Below are positions 46,123 to 57,607 of a stretch of DNA of 64,000 bases, one piece after another. The notes beneath the pieces were generated by a model that had not been told where the DNA came from, ran no database searches, and was given only the letters and a program-made list of their open reading frames with translations. The DNA lies in the NCBI RefSeq assembly GCF_000739995.1, contig NZ_BBJX01000001.1, forward strand, positions 248,001 to 312,000, read 5' to 3'. Positions within the stretch are counted from its first letter, which is position 1, and each line of letters opens with the position of its first letter. Source of the stretch: Comamonas granuli NBRC 101663. GTDB lineage: Bacteria; Pseudomonadota; Gammaproteobacteria; Burkholderiales; Burkholderiaceae_C. Both the position numbers and the translations under genes were made by a program.

Positions 46123-47309
46123 AACGCCGTGATTGCCTCGCCCTGCTGGGCGCCTCCTCCCTGCTGCTGGCGGGCTGCGCCAGCACCGGCACCCCACCCT
46201 CCCTGGTCGGCACCGGCGACCTGGGCGTCGTCGTGGCGCGCTCCACGGGCACGCTGGCCATCGTCAACACCAGCTCACGCAAGCTGCTGGCCGAGGTCAA
46301 GGGGCTGGGCGACCTCTCGCACGCCTCGGTGGTGTTCTCGCGCGATGCACGCCACGCTTTTGTCTTCGGGCGCGACGGCGCGCTCACCAAGGTGGACCTG
46401 CTGACGCAGCGCATCGCCGGCCGCGTGATGCAGGCGGGCAACTCCATCGGCGGCGCCATCAGCGCCGATGGCCGCCTGGTGGTGGCGCAGAACTACACGC
46501 CCGGCGGCATCAAGGCCTTCAACGCCGAGACCCTGGAACTGGTCGCCGACGTGCCCGCCGAATACGCACCCGGCAAACTCTCGCGCGTGGTCGGCCTGGT
46601 CGATCTGCCGGGGCAGCGCTTCGCCTACAGCCTGTTTGACGCCAACGCCATCTGGATCACCGACCTGTCCGATCCGGCACGCCCCGTCACCACCAAGCTG
46701 CCGAACATCGGCCGCCAGCCCTACGACGCGCTGGTCACGCCCAACGGCCGCCACTACATCGCCGGCCTGTTCGGCGAGGATGGCCTGGCCATGGTGGACC
46801 TGTGGGAAGAGCAGCCCCGCGTGCGCCGCATCCTGGCCGGCTACGGCCGGGGCCAGGAGCCGCTGCCGGTGTACAAGATGCCGCACCTGCGCGGCTGGGC
46901 CGTGGCCGGGCGCCGCGCCTACCTGCCCGCCATCGGCCGCCACGAGGTGCTGGTGGTGGACACCGACACCTGGCAGGAGGTGGGCCGCATCCCCGTGGCG
47001 GGCCAGCCCGTGTTCGTGATGGCCCGGCCCGACGGCCGCCAGGTGTGGGTCAACTTTTCCGTGCCCGACTACCACCGCGTGCAGGTCATCGACACCACCA
47101 CGCAGCAGATCGTGCGCACGCTGGAGCCCGGCAAGGCCGTGCTGCACATGGAATTCACGCCGCGCGGCGAATCGGTCTGGATCAGCTCGCGCGACGACCA
47201 CCGCGTCAGCGTGATCGACACGCAAACCTTCGCCACCCAGGCCACCATGACGGTGGATTCGCCCAGCGGCATCTTCTTCACGTCCCGCGCCGCGCGGGTG
47301 GGGTTCTAG
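46119..47309 (+). CDS. nirF: haem d1 biosynthesis lipoprotein NirF
   Basis: 396 residues. Lipoprotein signal with lipobox LLAGC (Cys20), then an eight-bladed d1-type propeller similar to the d1 domain of NirS and NirN. It acts in the periplasm in a late step of haem d1 formation. The stop is directly followed by the nirDL ATG with no gap. Confidence 0.95.
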   Translation: MKRRDCLALLGASSLLLAGCASTGTPPSLVGTGDLGVVVARSTGTLAIVNTSSRKLLAEVKGLGDLSHASVVFSRDARHAFVFGRDGALTKVDLLTQRIAGRVMQAGNSIGGAISADGRLVVAQNYTPGGIKAFNAETLELVADVPAEYAPGKLSRVVGLVDLPGQRFAYSLFDANAIWITDLSDPARPVTTKLPNIGRQPYDALVTPNGRHYIAGLFGEDGLAMVDLWEEQPRVRRILAGYGRGQEPLPVYKMPHLRGWAVAGRRAYLPAIGRHEVLVVDTDTWQEVGRIPVAGQPVFVMARPDGRQVWVNFSVPDYHRVQVIDTTTQQIVRTLEPGKAVLHMEFTPRGESVWISSRDDHRVSVIDTQTFATQATMTVDSPSGIFFTSRAARVGF

Positions 47310-48341
47310 ATGAACCCCCAACCCGACCTGCGCCTGACACTGCTCAACCCCTGGCAGCGCGACTTCCCACTGGTGCGTGAACCCTTTGCACAGATCGCAG
47401 ATGCCCAGGGCCTGAGCACCGAGGAAGTGCTGGCCGGCTATGCCCGGCTGCGGCAGGAGGGCGCCCTGAGCCGCATCGGCGGCGTGTTCGCGGGCAATGC
47501 CGGTGGCGCCGCCCTGCTGGCCGCCATGGCCGTGCCGCCCGAACGGCTGGACGCGGTGGCCGCGGTGGTCTCCAGCCACCCCGGCGTGAACCACAACTAC
47601 CAGCGCGAGCACCACTACAACCTCTGGTTCGTGATGACCGGGCAGGACGATGCCGCCGTGCGCGCCGCCATGCGCTCGCTCGAAGAAGCCACGGGATTGA
47701 GCGCGCTGCAACTGCGCATGCAGCGCGCCTACCGCATCGACCTGGGCTTCGACCTGCGCGGCAGCACCGCCCCCGCGCCCATGGCGGCGGCGCGCGAGGC
47801 CACGCCGGTGCAGGGCGCCGACCGACCGCTCGCCGCCCTGCTCGAAGACGGCCTGCCGCTGGTGCCGCGCCCCTACGACGCCTGGGCCCAGGCGCTGGGC
47901 CGCACGCCCGAATCCGTGCTGCACACGCTGCAGCAGTGGCTGGACCAGGGCACGGTGCGGCGCATCGGCGCCATCGTGCGCCACCATGAACTGGGCTTCG
48001 ACGCCAACGCCATGACGGTGTTCAACATCCCCGATGCCCAGGTGGATGCCTGCGGCGAGGCGCTGGCGCGGGTGACCGGGGTGACGCTGGCCTACCGGCG
48101 CGAGCGCGCCGAGGGCTGGCCCTACAACCTGTACTGCATGGTGCATGGCCGCGACCGCGCCGCCGTGCGCGACGTGATCGCACGCGCCATCGCCGAAGCC
48201 GACCTCGGCGACTTTCCGCACGAGGTGCTGTTCTCCTGCCGCCGCTTCAAGCAGACCGGCCCGCGGCGCTTCCGCGCCCTGCCCGCCGCTGTGCCCGGCA
48301 CCACCACGACCCCGGAGGTGCTTGATGCTGTCGCCGGATGA
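47310..48341 (+). CDS. nirDL: sirohaem decarboxylase NirD-NirL fusion
   Basis: 343 residues, about twice the length of each neighbour. Residues 1-150 resemble NirD/NirG (VNHNYQREHHYNLWFVM) and 180-325 resemble NirL/NirH (AYRRERAEGWPYNLYCMVHG), joined by an Ala-rich linker at about 155-172. Each half has an AsnC/Lrp-like fold without DNA-binding role. The complex decarboxylates sirohaem to didecarboxysirohaem. The natural D-L fusion is known in some denitrifiers. It overlaps nirG by 17 bases. Confidence 0.94.
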   Translation: MNPQPDLRLTLLNPWQRDFPLVREPFAQIADAQGLSTEEVLAGYARLRQEGALSRIGGVFAGNAGGAALLAAMAVPPERLDAVAAVVSSHPGVNHNYQREHHYNLWFVMTGQDDAAVRAAMRSLEEATGLSALQLRMQRAYRIDLGFDLRGSTAPAPMAAAREATPVQGADRPLAALLEDGLPLVPRPYDAWAQALGRTPESVLHTLQQWLDQGTVRRIGAIVRHHELGFDANAMTVFNIPDAQVDACGEALARVTGVTLAYRRERAEGWPYNLYCMVHGRDRAAVRDVIARAIAEADLGDFPHEVLFSCRRFKQTGPRRFRALPAAVPGTTTTPEVLDAVAG

Positions 48342-48795
48342 TGCCCGCCTGCTGGAGCGCCTGCACGGCGACCTGCCGCTGACCGAGCGGCCCTTCGCCG
48401 ATGTGGCGGCCGAGTTCGGCTGGACCGAGGACGACGTGATCGGTCGGCTCTCGGCCCTGCTGGAAAGCGGCATGCTCACGCGCTTCGGCCCGCTGTTCCA
48501 GATCGAGCGCGCGGGCGGCCTGTTCGTGCTGGCCGCCATGGCCGTGCCCGAGGAGCGCTTTGATGCCGTCACGGCCCAGGTCAACGCGCACCCCGAGATC
48601 GCGCACAACTACCGGCGCGCGCACGCGCTCAACATGTGGTTCGTGCTCGGCACCGAGACGCCGGCGCAGTGCGCGGCCGCCATCGAACGCATCGAGGCCG
48701 AGACGGGCTTGCCCGTGCTGGCCTTCCCGAAGGAGCGCGAGTTCTTCGTCGAACTCAAGCTCCCCCTGACCAACGGAGAAGCCCATGGCGCTTGA
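48325..48795 (+). CDS. nirG: sirohaem decarboxylase subunit NirG
   Basis: 156 residues, NirD-type: IAHNYRRAHALNMWFVL carries the family's histidine-containing signature. It acts with NirH in sirohaem decarboxylation. GGAGGT precedes the ATG inside the end of nirDL. It overlaps nirH by 11 bases. Confidence 0.92.
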   Translation: MLSPDDARLLERLHGDLPLTERPFADVAAEFGWTEDDVIGRLSALLESGMLTRFGPLFQIERAGGLFVLAAMAVPEERFDAVTAQVNAHPEIAHNYRRAHALNMWFVLGTETPAQCAAAIERIEAETGLPVLAFPKEREFFVELKLPLTNGEAHGA

Positions 48796-49267
48796 CGATT
48801 TCGACCGCGCCCTGATCGCCGCCACGCAGGGCGGCCTGCCGCTGGTGCCGCGCCCCTATGACGCTGTGGGCGAACGCCTGGGCGTGTCGGGCCAGCAGGT
48901 GCGCGAGCGCCTGGCGCAGATGCTGGAAAGCGGCCTGGTGCGCCGCATCGGCGCCGTGCCCAACCACTACCGCCTGGGCTTCACGGCCAACGGCATGAGC
49001 GTCTGGGACGTGGACGACGCGCTGGTGGACCAGCTGGGCGAACGCATCGGCCAGCTGCCCGGCGTGAGCCACTGCTACCGCCGCCCGCGCCGCCTGCCGA
49101 GCTGGCCGTACAACCTGTTCGCCATGCTGCATGGCCGCACGCGCGCCGAGGTCGAACAACAGGCCGTGCAGCTGCGCGAGCTGCTCGGTGCCGCCTGCCG
49201 GGGCCACGACATTCTGTATTCCACCGCCATCCTCAAGAAGACCGGTCTGCGTCTTCGGGAAAGCTAA
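48785..49267 (+). CDS. nirH: sirohaem decarboxylase subunit NirH
   Basis: 160 residues, NirL-type: SHCYRRPRRLPSWPYNLFAM carries the W-P-Y-N-L signature seen in the second half of NirDL. It pairs with NirG. Eleven bases separate it from nirJ. Confidence 0.92.
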   Translation: MALDDFDRALIAATQGGLPLVPRPYDAVGERLGVSGQQVRERLAQMLESGLVRRIGAVPNHYRLGFTANGMSVWDVDDALVDQLGERIGQLPGVSHCYRRPRRLPSWPYNLFAMLHGRTRAEVEQQAVQLRELLGAACRGHDILYSTAILKKTGLRLRES

Positions 49268-49278
49268 GAAAGCCCATC

Positions 49279-50532
49279 ATGTTCCGCATCAGCCAATACA
49301 TGCGCGAGCTCGCGCAAGCCCAGGCCACGGGCACCTACCCCGTTCCCGCCCGCCGTGGCAGCGGCCAGCCGCCGGGGCCCGTGGTGATCTGGAACCTGAT
49401 CCGCCGCTGCAACCTGACCTGCAAGCACTGCTACGCGCTGTCGGCCGACCACGACTACGAGGGCGAGCTGTCCACGCAGGAAGTGTTCACCGTCATGGAC
49501 GACCTCAAGGCCTACAGGGTGCCGGTGCTCATCCTCTCGGGCGGCGAGCCGCTGATGCGGCCCGACATCTTCGAGATCGCCGAGCGCGCCCGGGACATGA
49601 AGTTCTACACGGGCCTCTCCACCAACGGCACGCTGATCGACGAGCCCATGGCCGACCGCATCGCCGCCATGGGCTTCGACTACGTGGGCATCAGCCTGGA
49701 CGGCCTGCGCGAGACGCACGACTTCTTCCGCCGCCTCGACGGCGCGTTCGACCGCAGCCTGGCCGCCGTGCGCTACCTGCACCAGCGCGGCGTGAAGGTG
49801 GGCCTGCGCTTCACCATGACGGCCATGAACGCGCACGACTTCCCGCCGCTGCTCGACCTGATGCGCCAGGAAGCCGTGGACAAGTTCTACTTCTCGCACC
49901 TCAACTACGCCGGGCGCGGCAACATCCACCGCGGCAAGGACGCGCAGTTCCAGGCCACGCGCGACGCGCTCGACCTGCTGTACGAGCGCGCCTGGCAGTC
50001 CGCCCTGGAAGGCCGCGAGGAAGACTACGTGACCGGTAACAACGACGCCGACGGCCCCTACCTGCTGCAATGGGTGCGCGAGCGCATGCCGCAGTGGGAG
50101 GCGCCGCTGCGCGAGCGCCTCATCGCCTGGGGCGGCAATTCGAGCGGCGTGAACGTGGCCAACATCGACAACCTGGGCAGCGTGCACCCCGACACCATGT
50201 GGTGGCACCACGACCTGGGCAACGTGCGCCAGCGCCCGTTTTCAAGCATCTGGTCCGACACCTCCGAGCCGCTGATGGCCGGCCTCAAGGCCAAGCCGCG
50301 CCCGGTGGGAGGACGCTGCGCGTCGTGCCACTATTTCGAGATCTGCGGCGGCAACACACGCGTGCGCGCCCAGCAGCTCACGGGCGACGCCTGGGCCGAG
50401 GACCCCGGCTGCTACCTGCGCGACGACGAGATCGGCCTGGTCTCGGGCAGCGATGCGCAGCGCGTGGCCGTGACACCGTTCAGCAACCGCCGCCGCACCA
50501 TCGAGATCCACCCGGAGACCCACAATGCGTGA
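49279..50532 (+). CDS. nirJ: radical SAM haem d1 biosynthesis protein NirJ
   Basis: 417 residues. The radical SAM cluster motif CNLTCKHC lies at about 45-52 and GGEPLMR follows at about 95. A second cysteine-rich C-terminal part (GRCASCHYFEICGG, then PGCYL) fits a SPASM-like auxiliary cluster. It removes the propionates of didecarboxysirohaem and installs the oxo groups. It overlaps nirN by 8 bases. Confidence 0.95.
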   Translation: MFRISQYMRELAQAQATGTYPVPARRGSGQPPGPVVIWNLIRRCNLTCKHCYALSADHDYEGELSTQEVFTVMDDLKAYRVPVLILSGGEPLMRPDIFEIAERARDMKFYTGLSTNGTLIDEPMADRIAAMGFDYVGISLDGLRETHDFFRRLDGAFDRSLAAVRYLHQRGVKVGLRFTMTAMNAHDFPPLLDLMRQEAVDKFYFSHLNYAGRGNIHRGKDAQFQATRDALDLLYERAWQSALEGREEDYVTGNNDADGPYLLQWVRERMPQWEAPLRERLIAWGGNSSGVNVANIDNLGSVHPDTMWWHHDLGNVRQRPFSSIWSDTSEPLMAGLKAKPRPVGGRCASCHYFEICGGNTRVRAQQLTGDAWAEDPGCYLRDDEIGLVSGSDAQRVAVTPFSNRRRTIEIHPETHNA

Positions 50533-52147
50533 GCGCCTGCAGCACTGGCTGGCCCGTTCAGCCCCCCTGGCCCTGGGCCTGGGCCTGCTCTGGATGGGCC
50601 TGGAACTCGCCCACGCCCAGCCCGGCGCCACCCCTGCCGCATCCGTGGACGCCCAGGCCCTGTACCAGCAGCATTGCGCCGCCTGCCATGGCGTGCAGCG
50701 CACCGGCGCCATGGGTCCGGCGCTGCTGCCCGAGAGCCTGGAGCGCCTGCGCCGCCCGGAGGCGCTCCAGGTCATTGGTGAAGGCCGCCCGGCCACGCAA
50801 ATGCCCGGGTTTGCCGCGACGCTGTCGCAGGCCGAAATCGCCGCGCTGGCCGCGTGGATCTACCAGCCCGTGCTGCCCACGCCCACCTGGAGCGACGCGG
50901 ACGTGCGCGCCTCGCGCACCGTGCCGGCACAGGACAAGCCGCTGGCGGACCGGCCGCAGTGGAAGGCCGATCCCATGAACCTGTTCGTGGTCGTCGAGGG
51001 CGGCGACCACCATGTGTCTGTGCTCGATGGCGACCGCTTCGAGGTCATCACGCGCTTTGCCAGCCGCTACGCACTGCATGGCGGCCCCAAGTTCACCCCC
51101 GACGGGCGCTACGTGTTCTTCGGCTCGCGCGACGGCTGGATCACCAAGTACGACCTGTGGAACCTGGCCGTGGTGGCCGAGGTGCGCGCGGGCCTGAACA
51201 TGCGCAACGTGGCCGTGAGCGGCGATGGCCGCTGGGTCATGGCCGCCAACTACCTGCCACGCACCGTCATGCTGTTCGACGCCGACCTGCAGCTGGTCAA
51301 GCGCTTCGAGGCCACCACGCTGGACGGCAAGCGCGCCTCGCGCGCCTCGGCGGTGTACGACGCCGCGCCGCGCAAGAGCTTCGTCGTCGCACTCAAGGAC
51401 CTCCCCGAGGTCTGGGAAATCTCTTACGACCCCAAGGCCCCGCCCATCTACGACGGCCTGGTGCACGACTACAAGATGGGCGAAGCCCTGCCCAAGCCGG
51501 GCTTCCAGAACGTGCGCCGCACGCCGCTGGAGGAGCCGCTGGACGACTTCTTCTTCGACCAGAGCTACCGCCATGTGCTCGGCGCCACGCGCCCCAAGGC
51601 GGGCAGCAGCGAGGGCGCCACCGCCCAGGTGGTGAACCTGGACGTGCGCCGCAAGATCGCCGACCTGCCCATTGCCGGCATGCCGCACCTGGGCTCGGGC
51701 ATCACCTTCGCCTGGAACGGCACCACGGTGCTCGCCAGCCCGAACCTGAAGGACGGCGCCATCGACGTGATCGACATGAAGACCTGGCGCACGGTCAAGA
51801 CCATTCCCACGCCCGGGCCGGGCTTCTTCATGCGCAGCCACGAAAACTCGCGCTACGCCTGGACCGATTCGATGATGAGCCCGAAGGCCAAGGACACGCT
51901 CACGCTGATCGACAAGGCCACGCTGGAGCCCGTGGCCAGCCTACGCGAGCCGGGCAAGACGCTGGCGCACATCGAGTTCACCAAGGACGGGCGCTACGCC
52001 CTGGCCAGCGTGTGGGAGATGGACGGCGCCCTCATCGTGTACGACGCGCAAACGCTCAAGGAAGTCAAGCGCCTGCCCATGAAGAAGCCCGTGGGCAAGT
52101 ACAACGTGTGGAACAAGATCACGCGCTCTGAGGGCACATCGCATTAG
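50525..52147 (+). CDS. nirN: dihydro-haem d1 dehydrogenase NirN
   Basis: 540 residues: signal peptide (1-31, ending AHA), a cytochrome c domain with CAACH at about 51-55, and an eight-bladed d1 propeller. NirN introduces the acrylate double bond as the last step of haem d1 synthesis. It is related to NirS, but NirS is normally longer at the N-terminus and its catalytic d1-site histidine pair would need checking. Last gene of the operon. Confidence 0.9.
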   Translation: MRERLQHWLARSAPLALGLGLLWMGLELAHAQPGATPAASVDAQALYQQHCAACHGVQRTGAMGPALLPESLERLRRPEALQVIGEGRPATQMPGFAATLSQAEIAALAAWIYQPVLPTPTWSDADVRASRTVPAQDKPLADRPQWKADPMNLFVVVEGGDHHVSVLDGDRFEVITRFASRYALHGGPKFTPDGRYVFFGSRDGWITKYDLWNLAVVAEVRAGLNMRNVAVSGDGRWVMAANYLPRTVMLFDADLQLVKRFEATTLDGKRASRASAVYDAAPRKSFVVALKDLPEVWEISYDPKAPPIYDGLVHDYKMGEALPKPGFQNVRRTPLEEPLDDFFFDQSYRHVLGATRPKAGSSEGATAQVVNLDVRRKIADLPIAGMPHLGSGITFAWNGTTVLASPNLKDGAIDVIDMKTWRTVKTIPTPGPGFFMRSHENSRYAWTDSMMSPKAKDTLTLIDKATLEPVASLREPGKTLAHIEFTKDGRYALASVWEMDGALIVYDAQTLKEVKRLPMKKPVGKYNVWNKITRSEGTSH

Positions 52148-52159
52148 GCTGGGGAGCAC

Positions 52160-52265
52160 CCCCCCTGTGGCCCTGCGGGCCTTCCCCCCGCTCTCGCATG
52201 GCTGCGCCATGCGGGCAGGGGGACGCTCCCAGCGCGGCGGGGCGGCCCTTGCGCGGGAGCCCTGG
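52160..52265 (+). repeat. dispersed intergenic element, copy 2
   Basis: Second copy of the element at 10873-10979. Bases 52217-52265 are identical to 10931-10979 (49 of 49). It lies directly after the nirN stop. Confidence 0.85.
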
Positions 52266-52321
52266 TATCGTCGGCGCCCCTCTCATGCGCCGCAGGCGTT
52301 GTACACACAGGTTGAATTGAC

Positions 52322-52658
52322 ATGGCAGCCAATACCCCCATCACCCGCATTCACCCGCAGGCCCAATGGTCGGACGCCGTGGTGCACCAGCACACGGCGT
52401 ACTTGGTGGAGGTGCCCGAGAGTGGCACCGACATCACCAGCCAGACGCAGGCCCTGTTCGCGCAGGCCGAGCGCAGCATGGCGCTGTGCGGCACCGACAA
52501 GCGCCACATCCTGATGGCGACGATCTACCTCAAGCACATGGCCGACCGCGCGGCCTTCAACGCGTTGTGGCAGGCCTGGCTGCCCGAGGGCTGCGCCCCG
52601 GCGCGCGCCTGTGTGAGCGCGGAACTGGCCAGTCCAGACTATTTGCTGGAGATCGTGT

Positions 52659-52684
<26 letters not shown>
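52322..52684 (+). CDS. RidA-family (YjgF/YER057c/UK114) protein
   Basis: 120 residues. RidA fold with the conserved Arg in APARACVSAEL. Archetypal RidA hydrolyses reactive enamines and imines; this copy, with YLVEVPESGTDITSQTQAL, belongs to a divergent subgroup with an uncertain substrate. Its last 26 bases overlap tail to tail with the ABC ATPase gene on the other strand. Confidence 0.87.
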
Positions 52685-53375
<691 letters not shown>

Positions 53376-53387
53376 GGCGGTCACCCG

Positions 53388-54617
53388 CTACATCCGGATG
53401 GCTTGCGCCGGGTCCATGGCTGCCGCACGGCGCGCCGGCGCCACGGCGGCGAGCACGCCGCATACCGTGGCCATCAAGGCCACGCGCAGCGCCGTGGGCA
53501 CCGGTACGGTGATGGCAAACAGCGGCAACCCATCCGAGCCGCGCACAAACGTGGTGAAGGCCCAGACCAGCGCCACCGCCAGCAGCAAGCCCAGCAGCGA
53601 GCCCAGCGCCCCCACCACCGCGCCCTGCAGCAGGAAGATGCGCTGCATCTGCCCGCGCGTGGCGCCCATGGCGCGCAGAATGCCGATCTCGCGCCCCTTT
53701 TGCACGACCGACACCACCAGCACGCTGGCAATGCCCAGCACCACCACCACCAGCACCACCGCGCGGATGATGGTGGTGCTGACGCTCTGGGCATTGAGCG
53801 CCGAGACGAGCTGGGCGTTGCTCTCCTGCCAGCTTTCCACGCGCAGCGGGTACTGGCGGCGCAGGCGGTCGGCCAGGGCCTGCGCGGACCAGACGTCCGT
53901 CACCGTCAGGTCCAGGTGCGTGGCGCCGCCGGGCAGGCCTTGCAGGCTTTGCGCCGCGCGCAGCGGCACGATCACGGTGCGGCGGTTGAGGTCCTTCACG
54001 CCCAGGTCCACCAGCGCGGTCACGCGCGCGGAGTCGCTCACCAGGCCGGTGCGCAGGGTGAGGCGGTCGCCCACGCGCAGGCCCAGGTCGGCGGCCAGCT
54101 CGCGGCCGATGATGGCCTCGCCCGGCTGCAGGCTGGCGCGCCCCGCCACCACCTTGGAGCGCAAGTTGACGATGCGGTCGTAGCGCTCGAGCTCCACACC
54201 CATCAGCGCAATGGACAGCGCCGCCTCGCCGCGCAGCGCCAGGCCCGCGCCCGACACCATGGGCGAGACCGCCGCCACGCCCGGCGTGGCCTGCAGCACC
54301 GGCAGCAGCGCCTGCCAATTGGCCACGGAGCGCAGGCGCTGGGCGCGCGGCTGGGTGTCGCTGAGCACCGCCGTGGCGGCCTCCAGACGGGCCGCCGGCG
54401 TCACCAGGTCCTCGGGGGCGCGCAGGCTGATATGCGCCTGAGCGCCCAGGGTCTTGGCCAGGGTGTTGGCCTGCAGTCCTTCGATGAGCGCGGAGATGTA
54501 GGCCACCACGGCGACCCCGGCCGCCACGCCCACGATGATGAGCAGCGTCTGCATGCGCCCCTCGCGCAGGAAGCGCCAGGCCACCTGCCATTCAAAGCCC
54601 GGCCAGTAGCGCCGCAT
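53388..54617 (-). CDS. FtsX-like ABC permease
   Basis: 409 residues. N-terminal membrane helix (about 21-43), a large periplasmic domain (about 45-270), then three C-terminal helices in an FtsX domain (about 280-400). Typical of MacB/LolC-type mechanotransmission permeases. Its start overlaps the adaptor stop by one base (TGATG on the coding strand). Confidence 0.9.
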   Translation of the reverse strand: MRRYWPGFEWQVAWRFLREGRMQTLLIIVGVAAGVAVVAYISALIEGLQANTLAKTLGAQAHISLRAPEDLVTPAARLEAATAVLSDTQPRAQRLRSVANWQALLPVLQATPGVAAVSPMVSGAGLALRGEAALSIALMGVELERYDRIVNLRSKVVAGRASLQPGEAIIGRELAADLGLRVGDRLTLRTGLVSDSARVTALVDLGVKDLNRRTVIVPLRAAQSLQGLPGGATHLDLTVTDVWSAQALADRLRRQYPLRVESWQESNAQLVSALNAQSVSTTIIRAVVLVVVVLGIASVLVVSVVQKGREIGILRAMGATRGQMQRIFLLQGAVVGALGSLLGLLLAVALVWAFTTFVRGSDGLPLFAITVPVPTALRVALMATVCGVLAAVAPARRAAAMDPAQAIRM

Positions 54618-55890
54618 CAGCGCCCCATGCCCTGGGCCAGGGCCGCACCGGCCGCGCCGCCCTCACCCGTGCGCACCCCGGCCGCCTGCTCCCAGGGCAC
54701 GGGCCGTGGACGCACGCGCTGGCCCGGCTGCGCGGTGGCGCTGCGCAGCACCCAGTCCTCGGCCGAGAGCCCTTCCCGCACCTCGAACGCATCGAGCGTG
54801 CGCAGGCCCACGCGCACGCGGCGCAGCTCGGCCCGGCCGTCGCTGGCAACCAGCAGTTGCGCCGTATCGCCCTCGATGGGCGCGCGCAGCACCGACAGCG
54901 GCAGTGCCAGGGCGCGCGCGCTGCGGCCCGTTTCCACCTCCACGGAGAGCGTCATGTCTTCGCGCAAGAAATCGGGCGGCGCCTGCTCCAGCGCCAGCTT
55001 GACCTCGATGGCGCCGCGCTGCGCGTCCACCCCCGGGGCGAGGGACTGCACCCGCGCCGCAAACGGCTGGCCGGCAAAGGCGTCGGCCAGCACGGTCGCG
55101 GGCTGGCCCGGCTGCAACTGCTGCAGGAAGCGCTCGTCCACCGGGGCCACGAGCTGCGTGGGGCCGTCCAGCGCCAGCGTCAGCAGGGCCTTGCCCGGCT
55201 GCACGATCTGGCCCGGCTCCACGCTGCGCAGGATCACGCGCCCGTCGCCGCTGGCACGCAGCGCGGTCTGCGCCAGCCGGGCCTGGGCGGCCTGGGTGGC
55301 GGCGCGCGCGGCGTCCCACTGGGCCTGGGCCTGCGCGGTATCGGCACCGGCGTCGCCCTGGGCCTGCCACTGTGCCTGGGCGGCGGCCTGCTGGGCCAGC
55401 GCCACATCGAGCGCGCGGCGCGCTTCGTCGCGCTGCGCCGGGCTGTAGAAACCCTGGGCCACGAGCGGCTCCACGCGCTCGAACTGGGCGCGTGCCGCGC
55501 GCACGCTGGCGTCGGCCTGGGCGAGCGCCGCCTGCGCCGCCTGGCGGCCCGTGCCGCGCAGGCCCGCCAGGCGCGCGCGTGCCTGCTGCTCGGCTGCCTG
55601 GGCCTGCGCCAGGGCGGCCTGGGCCTCGTCGGATTCGAGCTGCACCAGCACCTGGCCGGCGCGCACGCGCGCGCCCTCGTCCACCGCCACGCGCGCCACG
55701 CGCGCCGTCACGGTGCTGCCCAGCTCCACCCGCGTGAGGCTTTCCACGCGCGCGGAAAACTGCAGGCTGCGCACCAGCGGCCCCTGGCGCGGCTGCACGG
55801 CATCGACCGGCGCGGGCCGGGCGGCCAGCCAGACCGCGCCCACGAGCAGCAGCACCAGCACGCCCGCCACCAGGACGCGCCGCCCCGTTG

Positions 55891-55894
<4 letters not shown>
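54617..55894 (-). CDS. periplasmic adaptor (HlyD/MacA-like)
   Basis: 425 residues: an N-terminal membrane helix (about 6-26), a lipoyl-like half motif [18 protein letters not shown], a long Gln/Ala-rich helical hairpin (about 90-190) and a second lipoyl half, then beta-barrel domains. It links the permease to an outer-membrane channel not seen here. Its ATG overlaps the ruvB stop by four bases. Confidence 0.9.
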
Positions 55895-56961
<1,067 letters not shown>

Positions 56962-56971
56962 GCCCTGCCCC

Positions 56972-57544
56972 TCACTTGGCCAGCGCCTTGAGCGCCAGTT
57001 TGATGCCCTCGCTCACGCCCACCTCGGGCGGCAGCGCCTTGAGCGCGCTGGCGGCCTCCTTGTCGTTGTAGCCCAGGGCCAGCAGCGCCTGCAGGATGTC
57101 GGCCTGGCTGTCGCTCACGGCCTGCGTGCGCGCCCCCATGTCGGCGCCCAGCTTGCCCTTGAGCTCCAGCAACAGGCGCTCGGCCGTCTTCTTGCCGATG
57201 CCGGGCACCTTCACCAGGCGCCCCGCCTCCTGCAGCGAGACGGCCTGGGCCAGGTCCGCCACGCCCATGCCCGAGAGGATGGACAGCGCCGTGCGCGGCC
57301 CCACGCCGCTCACCTTGATGAGTTCGCGAAACGCCTGGCGCTCGGCCTGCGTGCCAAAGCCGTAGAGCAGTTGCGCATCCTCGCGCACGATGAACTGCGT
57401 GAGCAGGGCCACCCGCTCGCCGACGGCGGGCAGGTTGTAGAACGTGCTCATGGGCACCAGCACCTCGTAGCCCACGCCGTGGCAGTCCACCAGCACCTCG
57501 GGGGGGTTCTTTTCCAACAGCGTGCCGCTCAATTTGCCTATCAT
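56972..57544 (-). CDS. ruvA: Holliday junction DNA helicase RuvA
   Basis: 190 residues. OB domain start MIGKLSGTL, two helix-hairpin-helix motifs ([26 protein letters not shown]) and a C-terminal domain III that binds RuvB. ruvC is not adjacent. It is divergent from phoH. Confidence 0.97.
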   Translation of the reverse strand: MIGKLSGTLLEKNPPEVLVDCHGVGYEVLVPMSTFYNLPAVGERVALLTQFIVREDAQLLYGFGTQAERQAFRELIKVSGVGPRTALSILSGMGVADLAQAVSLQEAGRLVKVPGIGKKTAERLLLELKGKLGADMGARTQAVSDSQADILQALLALGYNDKEAASALKALPPEVGVSEGIKLALKALAK

Positions 57545-57607
57545 GCGAAGCGTCCTTTTCGCGCGCCAGGGCCTGGTGCGCACAACCACAGACCGGGAAT
57601 TATCCGC

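Noticed and set aside
50525-52147. Reading the last nir gene as nirS (cytochrome cd1 nitrite reductase)
   Set aside because: The short cytochrome domain, 540-residue length and position after nirJ fit NirN better; active-site residues were not fully verified.
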